DNA of 64,000 nt from [Clostridium] asparagiforme DSM 15981 (GCA_025149125.1 CP102272.1:1922001-1986000), one strand, 5' to 3'. Counted from the first letter of the stretch, positions 33,316-42,372 are shown. Notes: generated by a model from the letters alone, not told the origin. Made by a program: numbers and translations.

Positions 33316-33441
33316 GTGAACAGTTACTTTTTCATACCCAGGACCGCGCGTCCATGGAAAAATTACCTACCGATCACAACGCATACCCAAAGCCACATCG
33401 CAGGATGATATAACATAGAACAAGCTGGGAGAAGTGAAAGC

Positions 33442-35289
33442 ATGAAGAAAAATCCACAGGGGAAGTGGTGGCGCAGGCTGGACAACACCGGTAAAATCTT
33501 CCCGTTGATTGCAAATGAAAACCTGAGCAATGTGTTCCGCATCACCGCGACTCTGAAGGAGGACGTGCGGCCGGAGCTGCTGCAGCGGGCCTTAGAGGAC
33601 GTGCTGCCTCATTTTGAGGGCTTTCAGGTCAAGCTTAAGCGGGGCTTTTTCTGGTATTATTTCGAGTCAAATAAGCGCACGCCGCTCATCGAGCAGGAGA
33701 GCGGTTATCCCTGCCGCTATATCGATCCCAAGAGCAACCAGCTGTTTCTGTTCCGGGTGTCCTACTACAAGCATCGGATTCATTTTGAGGTGTTCCACGC
33801 GGTCACCGACGGCATGGGGGCGGTGCTCTTCATCCGGGCGCTGGTCACCCGGTATCTGCAATTAAAACGGGGAGACGTGCAGGAACTGAAGCCGATGCCG
33901 GAGGAAAATGCCGTCGAGCCGGAGGACAGCTATCTGAAGAATTACCGCAAGCTTCCCAAGAAGCGCTACAGTTCCGAGCGGGCGGTGCAGCTTGGCGGGG
34001 AGGAGCTGGAGCTGGGCGCGGAAAATGTAATTCACGGCAAGGTAAAGGTGCCGGAGCTGAAAGCGGTCTGCAAACGGTACGGCGTCAGCATCACCAAATA
34101 CCTGGCCGCCTGCCTGATCTGGTCCATTTATGAGGAATACCTGGAGGGCCAGCCCTGCGACCGGCATATCGGGGTGAATCTGCCCATCAATCTGCGGGCC
34201 TTCTTCGGCTCCCGGACCATGTCCAATTTCTTCGCGGTGACGGCCATCGATTTTAAGCCCGACGAGGCCCACATGGCTTTTGAGCGGATATTAGAGCTGG
34301 TGAGCGGGCAGATGGACGAGAAGATTGTGAAGGAGAAGCTGGAGGAGACCATCTCCTACAACGTTTCCAACGAGAAAAAATGGTATGTGCGGATTATCCC
34401 GCTGTGTGTAAAATGGGCGGCGCTGGGATTTATTTTCCGGCGGAACGACCGGGCGCACACCATTACCTTATCCAATATCGGGCCCATATCCGTGGACGAG
34501 GAATATCGGGACGAGGTGGAGGGCTTCCACCTGATCATCGGCGTGTCCAGGCAGCAGCCGGTGAAGTGCGGGATCTGTTCCTACGGCGAGGACATGGTGA
34601 TCTCCTTCACCACCGTGTTCGCGGACGCCCGGCTTCAGAGACGGTTTTTCGGAAAGCTGGAGGGGGACGGCGTGAAGGCGCAGTTCGAGAGCAACGGGAT
34701 CGCCATGCCGGAGGCGGATCAGAAGAATTACCCCGAAATCGGATATGATATCAGTAAATGGAAAAAACTGGTTTGGATATTCTACGCGGTGCTGGCCGCG
34801 GCGGCTGTGATCGTGGGTGTGGTCAATCTGGCCACCTACTCCGGACTTTGGTGGTCCGTGATCGCCATTTTCGGCATAGCCTACGCGGGTCTGACCATGC
34901 GCTATTCCATTTTGCGGCACGCCAACCTGGGGAAATCCCTGATGATCGAGACGCTGGGGATGGCGGTGCTGCTGCTGGTGACGGACCACGTGCTGGGGTA
35001 TCAGGGGTGGTCGGTGAATTATGGGATTCCAAGCATTATCCTGTTCGCGGATATCGCCATCGTGTTTTTGATCCTGGTGAACCGGATGAACTGGCAGAGC
35101 TATTTTATGTATCAGATTGCGATCACGCTGTTTTCATTTATTCCCATCGCCCTGTGGGCCGCGGGATTTATCACCCAGCCGGTGATGGCGATTATCACGG
35201 TGATTCTCTCCGTACTGATCCTGACCATGACGGTGCTTTTGGGGGACCGGCGTGTGAAAAATGAGCTGATCAGGAGATTTCACCTGTGA
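33442..35289 (+). CDS. DUF6320-type membrane acyltransferase-like protein
   Basis: A 615-residue two-part protein. Residues 1-430 resemble the chloramphenicol-acetyltransferase/condensation fold, with the catalytic HxxxDG motif in FEVFHAVTDGMGAV (about residue 118) and the NLRAFFGSRTMSNFF region near 255. Residues 440-600 contain five to six membrane helices, the DUF6320 arrangement. It could transfer an acyl group to a lipid or alcohol at the membrane; that is inference. It is probably co-transcribed with the alpha/beta hydrolase 41 bp downstream. GGGAGAAG precedes the ATG. Confidence 0.75.
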   Translation: MKKNPQGKWWRRLDNTGKIFPLIANENLSNVFRITATLKEDVRPELLQRALEDVLPHFEGFQVKLKRGFFWYYFESNKRTPLIEQESGYPCRYIDPKSNQLFLFRVSYYKHRIHFEVFHAVTDGMGAVLFIRALVTRYLQLKRGDVQELKPMPEENAVEPEDSYLKNYRKLPKKRYSSERAVQLGGEELELGAENVIHGKVKVPELKAVCKRYGVSITKYLAACLIWSIYEEYLEGQPCDRHIGVNLPINLRAFFGSRTMSNFFAVTAIDFKPDEAHMAFERILELVSGQMDEKIVKEKLEETISYNVSNEKKWYVRIIPLCVKWAALGFIFRRNDRAHTITLSNIGPISVDEEYRDEVEGFHLIIGVSRQQPVKCGICSYGEDMVISFTTVFADARLQRRFFGKLEGDGVKAQFESNGIAMPEADQKNYPEIGYDISKWKKLVWIFYAVLAAAAVIVGVVNLATYSGLWWSVIAIFGIAYAGLTMRYSILRHANLGKSLMIETLGMAVLLLVTDHVLGYQGWSVNYGIPSIILFADIAIVFLILVNRMNWQSYFMYQIAITLFSFIPIALWAAGFITQPVMAIITVILSVLILTMTVLLGDRRVKNELIRRFHL

Positions 35290-35330
35290 GGTGAGACAGA
35301 CAATTTCAACATCAACAAGATGGAGGTACG

Positions 35331-36455
35331 ATGCGAGACAAGAGCGTTAGCGTGCGGGGAGCACTGATCCGCGATATGATTCAGGATGTGACGGGAACCA
35401 CCTTCGGGCGGCCCATCAAGACCGGGGAGTTCCGCAAAAACCCCGTGGAGCCGGCCTGGGTGTGCCCGGCGGGATACCAGTATGAGATTATCGAGAAAGA
35501 TGATTTTCTCATGGAGTATCTGAGGCCCGAGGGCGTGGTGACGGGCCGGGTGATTTTGCAGCTCCACGGGGGCGGCTATATCGGGCCTATGAAGAACATT
35601 TACCGGAAATTCGCGGTGCGCTATTCCAAGCTGAGCTACGGCGGGGACGTGTTGACGGTGGACTACCGGGTGGCCCCGGAGAATCCCTACCCCGCGGCTC
35701 TGGAGGATGCCCTGGCCGCGTACCTTTGGCTGGTGCGTGAGAAGAAATACCGGCCGGATATGGTGGTATTTGCCGGGGATTCCGCCGGGGGCGGGCTGGC
35801 GCTGGCGCTTGTCATGTACCTGAGGGATCACCGGCTGCCGCTTCCGGGCGGGATGATTCTTATGTCCCCCTGGGCGGACCTTACCTGCAGCGGGGAGAGC
35901 TATGACAGCAACTACGAGCTGGACCCGCTGTTCGGAAATACACGGGAGAGCATGCTCTACGACTCCGCCTATATCGGGGAGGAGGACCCGAAGAATCCCT
36001 ATTTGTCCCCTGTTTTTGGAAATTTCAGAGGGCTGCCGCCTATGCTGTTCCAGGTGGGAAGCCTGGAAATGCTGCTGAGCGACTCCCTGACAGCGGCGGA
36101 GAAAGCCGGAAAGGCCGGGGTTCGCAGGCGGATTTCCGTCTATGAGGGGATGTTCCATGTGTTCCAGATGAGCATGGACCTGTTCCCGGAGAGCCGGGAG
36201 GCATGGGCGGAGGCGGGCCGGTTTTTGCAGATCATTTACCATATCCGGGTGAAGCCGGACGGGGTGGTGGTGCGGAAGGTGAAGCCGCGGTCGGGCCTGC
36301 GGGGATTCTTTCAACGGTTGTGGGCTGATGCGGAGGCGGAAGGAGACGCGCGGGTTGGTGCGGAAAAAAAAGAGGACGGACCGGTTCACGCGCGCGGCGG
36401 GAAGAAGGCCGGGGGCGGCCTGATGACGAAGGCGACGAGAGCGACAAGGGCTTAA
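35331..36455 (+). CDS. Alpha/beta hydrolase (HSL-type esterase)
   Basis: A 374-residue hydrolase of the hormone-sensitive-lipase group. The oxyanion-hole HGGG (LQLHGGGYIGPM, about residue 78), nucleophile elbow GDSAGG (VFAGDSAGGGLAL, about 147) and catalytic histidine (GMFHVFQMS) are present. The last 60 residues are a basic glycine-rich tail without a known domain. Lying behind the membrane acyltransferase-like gene, it may remove or add acyl groups in the same pathway. GGAGG precedes the ATG. Confidence 0.85.
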   Translation: MRDKSVSVRGALIRDMIQDVTGTTFGRPIKTGEFRKNPVEPAWVCPAGYQYEIIEKDDFLMEYLRPEGVVTGRVILQLHGGGYIGPMKNIYRKFAVRYSKLSYGGDVLTVDYRVAPENPYPAALEDALAAYLWLVREKKYRPDMVVFAGDSAGGGLALALVMYLRDHRLPLPGGMILMSPWADLTCSGESYDSNYELDPLFGNTRESMLYDSAYIGEEDPKNPYLSPVFGNFRGLPPMLFQVGSLEMLLSDSLTAAEKAGKAGVRRRISVYEGMFHVFQMSMDLFPESREAWAEAGRFLQIIYHIRVKPDGVVVRKVKPRSGLRGFFQRLWADAEAEGDARVGAEKKEDGPVHARGGKKAGGGLMTKATRATRA

Positions 36456-36461
36456 AACCAT

Positions 36462-36490
36462 TTGCCCAACCGTTTATGTTGTGCTAAAAT
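36462..36490 (+). promoter_or_regulatory. Promoter of the FadR-type regulator gene
   Basis: TTGCCC (36462-36467) and TAAAAT (36485-36490) with a 17-bp spacer. Confidence 0.55.
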
Positions 36491-36511
36491 GTGTGTATTA
36501 TGCAATTTTTC

Positions 36512-36557
36512 GTAACAGTTTGGACATCGGGAACATACAGGATGTCTTAACTGTTAC
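36512..36557. promoter_or_regulatory. 46-bp dyad in the regulator leader
   Basis: GTAACAGTT (36512-36520) with AACTGTTAC (36549-36557), and GACATC (36523-36528) with GATGTC (36541-36546), form a two-step perfect dyad just after the promoter. It is a candidate autoregulatory operator or an RNA hairpin. Confidence 0.6.
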
Positions 36558-36584
36558 AATTTTCAAGAAGGGAAGACGTCAGAT

Positions 36585-37301
36585 ATGTTTACAGCGTTAA
36601 ATGCAGAGGATAAGACCCTTCCGGAGCGGGCTGCGGACCAGGTGATTTCCATGATTGTGGATGGAACCTTTAAGCCCGGGGATAAGCTGCCGGGAGAGTA
36701 CGATCTGGCGCAGCGGCTGAATGTGGGGAGAAGCACGGTCCGGGAAGCCATCAAGTCTCTGGTCAGCCAGAACATATTGGAGGTGCGCCGGGGAAACGGC
36801 ACCTTTGTGAAGGAACATACCGGGGTGGCGGACGACCCGCTGGGATTCCGGTTCGCGCCGGACAAGCTGAAGCTGGGTCTGGATCTGTGCGAGATCCGGC
36901 TGATGATCGAGCCGGACATTGCGGCCATTGCCGCGCAGAAGGCTACGGAGCAGGAGATGGACCAGATGCAGGAGGCCTGCGATCAGGTGAGATCGATGAT
37001 CCGCCGGGGAGAAAACCACATGAAATGCGACGTGGAGTTTCACACCATGCTGGCGCGGTGTACCAGGAACAGCGTGATTTACACGTTGATCCCCATTATC
37101 AACCAGGCGATTCCGTATTTCATTGACATTACCAGGCGGGAGCTGGTGGAGCAGACCATCGAGACCCATCAGCAGGTGTTGGATGCGGTCCGCGCCCGGG
37201 ACGGCCATACCGCCGCAGAGGCCATGCGCCGCCATTTGGAGTACAACCGGCGGAATATTGAAAATGCAATTGATATGGAGCGGGAACGGAGTGGGGAATA
37301 G
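36585..37301 (+). CDS. FadR-type GntR transcriptional regulator
   Basis: A 238-residue regulator. The N-terminal winged helix (GDKLPGEYDLAQRLNVGRST with VREAIKSLVSQNILEVRRG, about 35-80) is that of the GntR family. The C-terminal FCD domain has the metal-binding D/H pattern (EFHTMLARCTRN and ETHQQVLDAVRARD) typical of FadR members that sense organic acids. It is followed 74 bp later by a threonine-aldolase-like gene, which may be its target. A strong dyad at 36512-36557 may be its own operator. Confidence 0.9.
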   Translation: MFTALNAEDKTLPERAADQVISMIVDGTFKPGDKLPGEYDLAQRLNVGRSTVREAIKSLVSQNILEVRRGNGTFVKEHTGVADDPLGFRFAPDKLKLGLDLCEIRLMIEPDIAAIAAQKATEQEMDQMQEACDQVRSMIRRGENHMKCDVEFHTMLARCTRNSVIYTLIPIINQAIPYFIDITRRELVEQTIETHQQVLDAVRARDGHTAAEAMRRHLEYNRRNIENAIDMERERSGE

Positions 37302-37375
37302 GCCGGACAAGTCCGGTTGCGCAGGCGGTAAATATCGCGGCAGCGGGCCTGTTTCAGAGATAAAGGAGTTCAGAT

Positions 37376-38404
37376 ATGGTTTCTTTTGAAAGTGACTACA
37401 TAGCGGGAGCGCATCCGCAGATCATGAAATGTCTGGCGGAGACAAACCTTGAATGCCTGTCCGGCTACGGGACGGACAAATACTGCGGGAGCGCCCGGGA
37501 AAAGATCAGGGCCGCGTGCCGGTGCGAGAATGCCGACGTGGAATTTCTGGTGGGCGGGACCCAGGCGAACGCGGTGATTATCGCGACGATGCTGAGGGAT
37601 TGCGAGGGTGTTATTGCCGCTAAAACGGGGCATGTGAGCGTCCATGAGGCCGGAGCCATCGAGTACACCGGGAATAAAGTTTTGGAATTGCCGGAGCGGA
37701 ACGGTAAGATTGTGCCGGATGTGCTGGCCGGGTATGTGGCGGATTTCTATGCCGACGGCAACCACGAGCATATGGTATTTCCGGGAATGGTCTATTTGTC
37801 CCATCCCACGGAGTACGGCACGCTTTACACGAAACAGGAACTGGAAGCGATCGCGGACAATTGCCATCGGTACGGTATGACGCTATTTCTGGACGGCGCG
37901 CGCCTGGGATACGGGCTGACGAGCCGGGAATCCGATATGACGCTCTGCGATATTGCGCGGATCTGCGATGTGTTTTACATCGGCGGCACCAAGGTGGGCG
38001 CGCTGTGCGGGGAGGCCGTGGTGTTTACGAAAAACAATAAGCCGAAGCATTTTATGACGTCGGTTAAAAAGCGGGGAGCGCTGCTGGCTAAGGGGCGGCT
38101 GCTGGGGATTCAGTTTGACGCGCTGTTTACGGATGATCTGTATTTTAAAATCAGCGGCCACGCCATTGAGATGGCGGAGCGGATGAAAGAGATTTTCGCC
38201 GGAAAAGGGTACGCGTTCCATATTGAATCGCCGACGAATCAGCAATTTGTTGTTCTGGAAAATGAACAGATGGAGCGGCTCAAGCGGGATGTGGCGTTCA
38301 GCTTTTGGGAAAATCTGGATGAGAAGCATACGGTTGTGCGGTTTGCGACCAGCTGGTCTACCACGGAGGAGGATTTGAGGGCGTTGGAGGCGGCGTTGGG
38401 GTGA
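37376..38404 (+). CDS. Threonine aldolase-family PLP enzyme
   Basis: A 342-residue fold-type I PLP enzyme of the low-specificity threonine aldolase (beta-eliminating lyase) family. The cofactor lysine is in YIGGTKVGAL (about residue 207), with the ring-stacking region FLVGGTQANAV and the aspartate in TLFLDGARLGYG. It would cleave threonine or allo-threonine to glycine and acetaldehyde, or act on a related beta-hydroxy amino acid. AAAGGAG precedes the ATG. It lies downstream of the FadR-type regulator. Confidence 0.9.
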   Translation: MVSFESDYIAGAHPQIMKCLAETNLECLSGYGTDKYCGSAREKIRAACRCENADVEFLVGGTQANAVIIATMLRDCEGVIAAKTGHVSVHEAGAIEYTGNKVLELPERNGKIVPDVLAGYVADFYADGNHEHMVFPGMVYLSHPTEYGTLYTKQELEAIADNCHRYGMTLFLDGARLGYGLTSRESDMTLCDIARICDVFYIGGTKVGALCGEAVVFTKNNKPKHFMTSVKKRGALLAKGRLLGIQFDALFTDDLYFKISGHAIEMAERMKEIFAGKGYAFHIESPTNQQFVVLENEQMERLKRDVAFSFWENLDEKHTVVRFATSWSTTEEDLRALEAALG

Positions 38405-38463
38405 GGGAGCGACGGTAATTTTTAAAATTGACCGGATTGATGGGGAATAGAAGAATTTTGTAT

Positions 38464-38491
38464 GGGGCTCGACGGTTTCGAGCCCCTTTTT
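38464..38491 (+). terminator. Terminator after the aldolase gene
   Basis: GGGGCTCGA and TCGAGCCCC arms pair perfectly around CGGT and are followed by TTTTT. Confidence 0.85.
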
Positions 38492-38494
38492 GAC

Positions 38495-38534
38495 TTGAAC
38501 GCAATGGGGCGCCGGCGTTGCCTGCGGGCGATTG
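38495..38534 (+). repeat. REP-like repeat, copy B
   Basis: The 40-bp sequence differs from copy A (18439-18478) at 3 positions and has the same imperfect palindrome. It lies between convergent genes, directly after a terminator. Confidence 0.75.
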
Positions 38535-38591
38535 CTGTATGATTCCCCCAATTTCATCGGCATTTGCTGTGATTGCTTTGATCCGAATGGA

Positions 38592-39239
38592 TCAGGCGAT
38601 TGGAAAATCCGTTTCGTTTCTCAATTCCCAGGCGATCCTGGCGCTCTCCTCCAGCTCTTCCAGCCGGAAGAACGCATCCATCACATCCCGCCCCGGCACC
38701 ACCGGTCCGTGGCGGTTCAGCAAAAAGCCGCTGCTTTTGCCCAAAGCGTTGCCGAAGGCGGCGAAAAGTTCCTCGGAGCCGGGCTTTTCATAGGGCACAA
38801 GGCCCACAGGCCCCAGCTTCATGCCCAGGTAGGGCGTGATGGGCGGGATACAGTTAAATGGGTGGGCCGTGGCATAATTCGTGCAGCTCCAGAGCACGCT
38901 GTAAGTGCTGTGGGTGTGGATGACCGCCCGGACGGCGGCATCCGATTGGTAGAGCATCCGGTGCAGAGGCAGCTCCTTGCTGGGCTTTTTTCCGGGCAGA
39001 ACGGTTCCGTCGGGCGCAACGGCGGCGAAATCGCTTGTGGTCAGGGTTCCGAAGCAGGTTCCGCTGGCGGAAATGTAGATTACGCCGTTGTGGATTACGC
39101 TTAAATTGGCGGAGGAGCCGGAGGTCTTGCCACGCCGGAACAGGCTGTGGGCGGCCCAGACGGCATCCGAGAGTATTGTTTCAAGATCGTTATCCGCCGG
39201 AATCTCCGGCAAGTATTGCTTCTGATTCATGTCTTTCAT
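38592..39239 (-). CDS. otnC: Class II aldolase family, OtnC-like
   Basis: A 215-residue class II aldolase/adducin-fold protein. The zinc ligands are visible as HTHSTYS and RHGPVV, and the GKTSGSSANLS loop binds the phosphate. The best fit is OtnC, which decarboxylates 3-oxo-tetronate 4-phosphate to dihydroxyacetone phosphate; fuculose-phosphate aldolase is the alternative. Its position directly after an OtnK-like kinase (1-bp gap) supports OtnC. It is the last gene of the minus-strand operon driven by the sigma-54 promoter at 42112-42127. Confidence 0.8.
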   Translation of the reverse strand: MKDMNQKQYLPEIPADNDLETILSDAVWAAHSLFRRGKTSGSSANLSVIHNGVIYISASGTCFGTLTTSDFAAVAPDGTVLPGKKPSKELPLHRMLYQSDAAVRAVIHTHSTYSVLWSCTNYATAHPFNCIPPITPYLGMKLGPVGLVPYEKPGSEELFAAFGNALGKSSGFLLNRHGPVVPGRDVMDAFFRLEELEESARIAWELRNETDFPIA

Positions 39240-39240
39240 G

Positions 39241-40635
39241 TCACATCTCCTCTCTGCGGTTCGAAGATTCCGGTGTCCCGGTGATATCCAGCGCGCGGAA
39301 GAAGAAGTCTTTCTGGCCAAAATTCCCGGATTTGAGCACGATTCGCAGTTCCGGGAACTGCGGTGGGATCAGCACAGGAACGCCCGGCGCCACGCTGGCT
39401 CCGATATCGTAGGAATTCAGGCCCAGCTTACGGGTGACAGCCCCGGAGGTTTCGCCGCCGGCTACGATGAGCCGCCGCCAGCCCCGCTCCACAGCCCGGC
39501 TGGCCAGAAGGGCCACGGTCTCCTCCAAAAGTGGGGAGAGGGGCCTGCCTCCCGCCAGCTTTCTGGTCGCCTGGAGCTGCTGCGCGGTCTCAGAGCTGTA
39601 GATCAGGACCGGCTGGCTGCGGTGATTTTCCAGAAAGCGCCAGAGCGATTGAGCCGCCTCCTCAGGGGAGCGGTCCAGTACCAGAGCGGGCTCCAGTTTT
39701 TTTGCGATGCCGCCCCGGCTCTCAAAATAGGCGATCTGAGCCAGGGTGGCCGGCGAGCAGCTCCCCGCCAGCAGCAGGGCGGGGGAGGAGGTGAAAACAC
39801 CGGTCTGCCGGTCGCACCCTCCACCTCCCCCCGTCTCATATTCTCCCTCTCGCGTTTCCTGCGCCTTACCTCCCCCTGTCAAACTCCGTGCCAGCGGTTC
39901 CAGCAATCCGCTTCCTCCCGTCAAAAGAGGCAGGTGTCCGAAGAGCGCCGCGATCCGCTCTCCATCCTGTGTATTTCCGTAGTCAGGCACCACGTAAAAG
40001 CGGTCCAGGCCCAGATTCCGGGCCTTTTTTATCAGCCCCGCTTCCACGGTTTCCCGGGAGTAGGACAGGCAGGCCCTTTCGAGCAGCAGGCATTCCCAGC
40101 GGCTCTGGGGTTCCATCAGGGCGGGGAGGAAGGAATCCCACATGGGGGTTAACGGATGGTCCTTCATGGGACTTTGGTCCAGCGGGACGCCGTTCACATA
40201 GAGATGCCCCGCCGCCACGGTTCTCCCGTTGACCGGGAGAGAGGGGCAGAGGAGCGTATAAGGGCTTCCGGTGAATTCCATCGCGGCGTCCGCGATGGGG
40301 CCGATATTGCCCGCGGGGGTGGAGTCGAAGGTGGAGCAGTATTTGACATAAAACTGACCGGCGCCCTGGTTCCGCAGCCATCTGAGGGCCGCCAGAGAGT
40401 CGCGGACCGCCTGCCCGGCCGGCTGAGTCCGCGTTTTCAGGGCTACCACCAGAGCCGCCCCGGTATCGCCGCCGGCAGGCGTCCCGCCGTACAGCCATTC
40501 TTTGATCCTGCCTTTCTCCGCCTCCCCCTCCGGTATCCCGCTAAAGAGCCGGACCGCCATCCCGCCCGCGGCCAGAAAGGAGGCCGCGTCGCTGGCGCCG
40601 GTAAAATCGTCGGCGATGCATCCCAAGACTGCCAT
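39241..40635 (-). CDS. otnK: 3-oxo-tetronate kinase-like (DUF1537, OtnK)
   Basis: A 464-residue four-carbon acid sugar kinase. It begins with the family signature GCIADDFTGASDAASFLAAGG and ends with the ATP-binding region IVAGGETSGAVTRKLG. DUF1537 kinases phosphorylate 3-oxo-tetronates or related four-carbon acids at C4. A glycine- and arginine-rich insert around residues 260-280 (GEYETGGGGGCDRQTG) is unusual. GGGGGA precedes the ATG. The flanking OtnC-like and SAF oxidoreductase genes suggest a complete short pathway for a sugar acid. Confidence 0.85.
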   Translation of the reverse strand: MAVLGCIADDFTGASDAASFLAAGGMAVRLFSGIPEGEAEKGRIKEWLYGGTPAGGDTGAALVVALKTRTQPAGQAVRDSLAALRWLRNQGAGQFYVKYCSTFDSTPAGNIGPIADAAMEFTGSPYTLLCPSLPVNGRTVAAGHLYVNGVPLDQSPMKDHPLTPMWDSFLPALMEPQSRWECLLLERACLSYSRETVEAGLIKKARNLGLDRFYVVPDYGNTQDGERIAALFGHLPLLTGGSGLLEPLARSLTGGGKAQETREGEYETGGGGGCDRQTGVFTSSPALLLAGSCSPATLAQIAYFESRGGIAKKLEPALVLDRSPEEAAQSLWRFLENHRSQPVLIYSSETAQQLQATRKLAGGRPLSPLLEETVALLASRAVERGWRRLIVAGGETSGAVTRKLGLNSYDIGASVAPGVPVLIPPQFPELRIVLKSGNFGQKDFFFRALDITGTPESSNRREEM

Positions 40636-40651
40636 AAGCGTCCCCCTTCCC

Positions 40652-42067
40652 CTATAGCCCGAATTCCCGGTCCTGGCGCGCTCTCAGCCGCCACAGGACG
40701 GTATCGGACCGGTCCTCGACCATGCCGTAAGTGATCAGCTCCCCGGCCTTGATATCCCGGGCCGCCCGGTTACCGGTGATCATGTGGGCAGGGATGGGAT
40801 TGTCCGGCGCTTTGGGGCTTGCGGGCCTTATCATGGCTTTCAGGCGCAGATCGTGGTCATTTCCCAGGACCTCCCCGGCGGGGATGTCGCAGAGCGCCTT
40901 TTTGACCAGATCGAACCGGGGAATATATTCCAGCGTGCCGGTGTCTGTCCCGAGAAGAGCGGCGCAGAGGATGGTGATGGAGACCTCCAGACCGCACAGG
41001 TGATAGGGGCGGTAGATGACGGCCGCAGAGCAATCGTCATTGGGAATCTGCCCCTTGGTGGTCAAAATGTAATTGGAGTACGCGTTGTCGCAGCGCACCA
41101 CCATGTAAACGCCGCCGCCCATGCCGGACTCGTCCCTGCGCCGCAGGTTGGTGTGCACGTCGATGATCCCCTCATCCTGGTAAATGCCTCCGTCACGCCG
41201 GGTACAGTAGGCTACCGGCAGCTCCGTGATGCGCAAAATTCCGTCGGTGAGCTCAGGACGGGCCGGTTTCAGCCCGGTGGCGTTGGCGATCATGGTCAGC
41301 TCGCACAGATCGAAGGCCCCGGCTCCCGGAAGCCCGGCAAGGGCTTTTGCCCGGCCTTCCAGGTATTCCCCGGCTTTCCCTGATGGAATTTTATGGAAAT
41401 ACTTCATATCCTCAGGGGATACATGCGCCACGTAGTCCTCGTGCACGGTGATGCCGTCGGCGGAAATGGACACGGTGCCCAGTTCCTCGTCCAGCACAAA
41501 TTCCCCGTCCCTGGCCTTGCCCGCGGAGATTACGGTGAGGCCCACCGATCTGGCCCACTCTACCATGGCCATCAAAAGCGCGGGCTGGTCGCCGTCCACC
41601 GGGGAGTAAACCAGCCCCTTTTCCCGGGCCATTTTTTTCAAAATGGGACCCACCACGCTGTCCATTTCCTTGCTGATGGCGGCCACGTGCTTGCCTTTTT
41701 CCAGGGCGGTCAGACAGAATCCGGCTCCTGCCTCCGGGACGCCGGTGCCCTCGCAGACCACCTCGATGCCCGGAATATCCATGATTATCATGGGATCGTC
41801 GGTATAAATGTACCGGCCGTCCCGGATCAGGGCCGCCGCCTCCGCCGCGTCGGCGGAATAGACGATATGCTCCTCCGGGATATCCGCCTTTACAAACGCG
41901 CTTTTCGCCCGCTCGGGGTCCTTGTCCGCCACCACGCTGACCCGCAGCATGGGCGTCTGGTTCTGCTGGGTCACAACGGCGGTGCCGAAATGCCCCGCGC
42001 CGATCACCGCGGCCTGGACCTCCCTGCCCTTCTCTAAAAACGGTTGAAACAGATGACTGTAAATCAT
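40652..42067 (-). CDS. Homoserine-dehydrogenase-like oxidoreductase with SAF domain
   Basis: A 471-residue protein of the COG4091 type. An N-terminal NAD(P)-binding Rossmann domain (VQAAVIGAGHFGTAV, about 16-30) resembles homoserine dehydrogenase, and the C-terminal 100 residues form an SAF domain (AARDIKAGELITYGMV). It is the first gene of the operon with OtnK and OtnC, so it probably oxidises the incoming sugar acid to the 3-oxo form, the job of LtnD or DenD in known tetronate pathways. That role is inference. ATG 42067 follows GAGGAGG. Its leader begins at the sigma-54 promoter 42112-42127. Confidence 0.8.
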   Translation of the reverse strand: MIYSHLFQPFLEKGREVQAAVIGAGHFGTAVVTQQNQTPMLRVSVVADKDPERAKSAFVKADIPEEHIVYSADAAEAAALIRDGRYIYTDDPMIIMDIPGIEVVCEGTGVPEAGAGFCLTALEKGKHVAAISKEMDSVVGPILKKMAREKGLVYSPVDGDQPALLMAMVEWARSVGLTVISAGKARDGEFVLDEELGTVSISADGITVHEDYVAHVSPEDMKYFHKIPSGKAGEYLEGRAKALAGLPGAGAFDLCELTMIANATGLKPARPELTDGILRITELPVAYCTRRDGGIYQDEGIIDVHTNLRRRDESGMGGGVYMVVRCDNAYSNYILTTKGQIPNDDCSAAVIYRPYHLCGLEVSITILCAALLGTDTGTLEYIPRFDLVKKALCDIPAGEVLGNDHDLRLKAMIRPASPKAPDNPIPAHMITGNRAARDIKAGELITYGMVEDRSDTVLWRLRARQDREFGL

Positions 42068-42111
42068 TGCGATCCTCCTCAATCGATATGTTTGATGCTG
42101 CTTCTTTTTAA

Positions 42112-42127
42112 AGCAAGTTTGGTGCCA
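42112..42127 (-). promoter_or_regulatory. Sigma-54 promoter of the sugar-acid operon
   Basis: On the minus strand this reads TGGCAC-N5-TTGCT, a perfect match to the -24/-12 consensus. The start codon is about 45 bp from the -12 box. Confidence 0.88.
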
Positions 42128-42342
42128 AATTTTAATTACGGAACCATGGTATGGTTTGACGCCTTCGACCGGTTGTCTCCGTCTCCTCTGCGGGGAGGCC
42201 ACGAATCACCGGCCGGCGGCAGCCGCATAGCGGAAATGCGCTGGGGGCCTGGCCGCCGCGTGGCGGAACCGCCCGGGGACGTCAGACCGGGGAGGGGGAT
42301 TTTTTAAAATATAAAAGTGAAAAATATGGGGAAATATGGTCA

Positions 42343-42372
42343 TTGACGCAATGAGCGCTGCCGTTGTATGAT
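42343..42372 (+). promoter_or_regulatory. Sigma-A promoter of the activator gene
   Basis: TTGACG (42343-42348) and TATGAT (42367-42372) with an 18-bp spacer. The TGCAACA repeats begin 9 bp after the -10 box, so activator binding would repress its own transcription. Confidence 0.65.

Noticed and set aside
42175..42300. GC-rich stretch upstream of the activator as a small gene (87 codons from 42044)
   Set aside because: The frame overlaps the start of the SAF oxidoreductase gene and the sigma-54 promoter and has no ribosome site.
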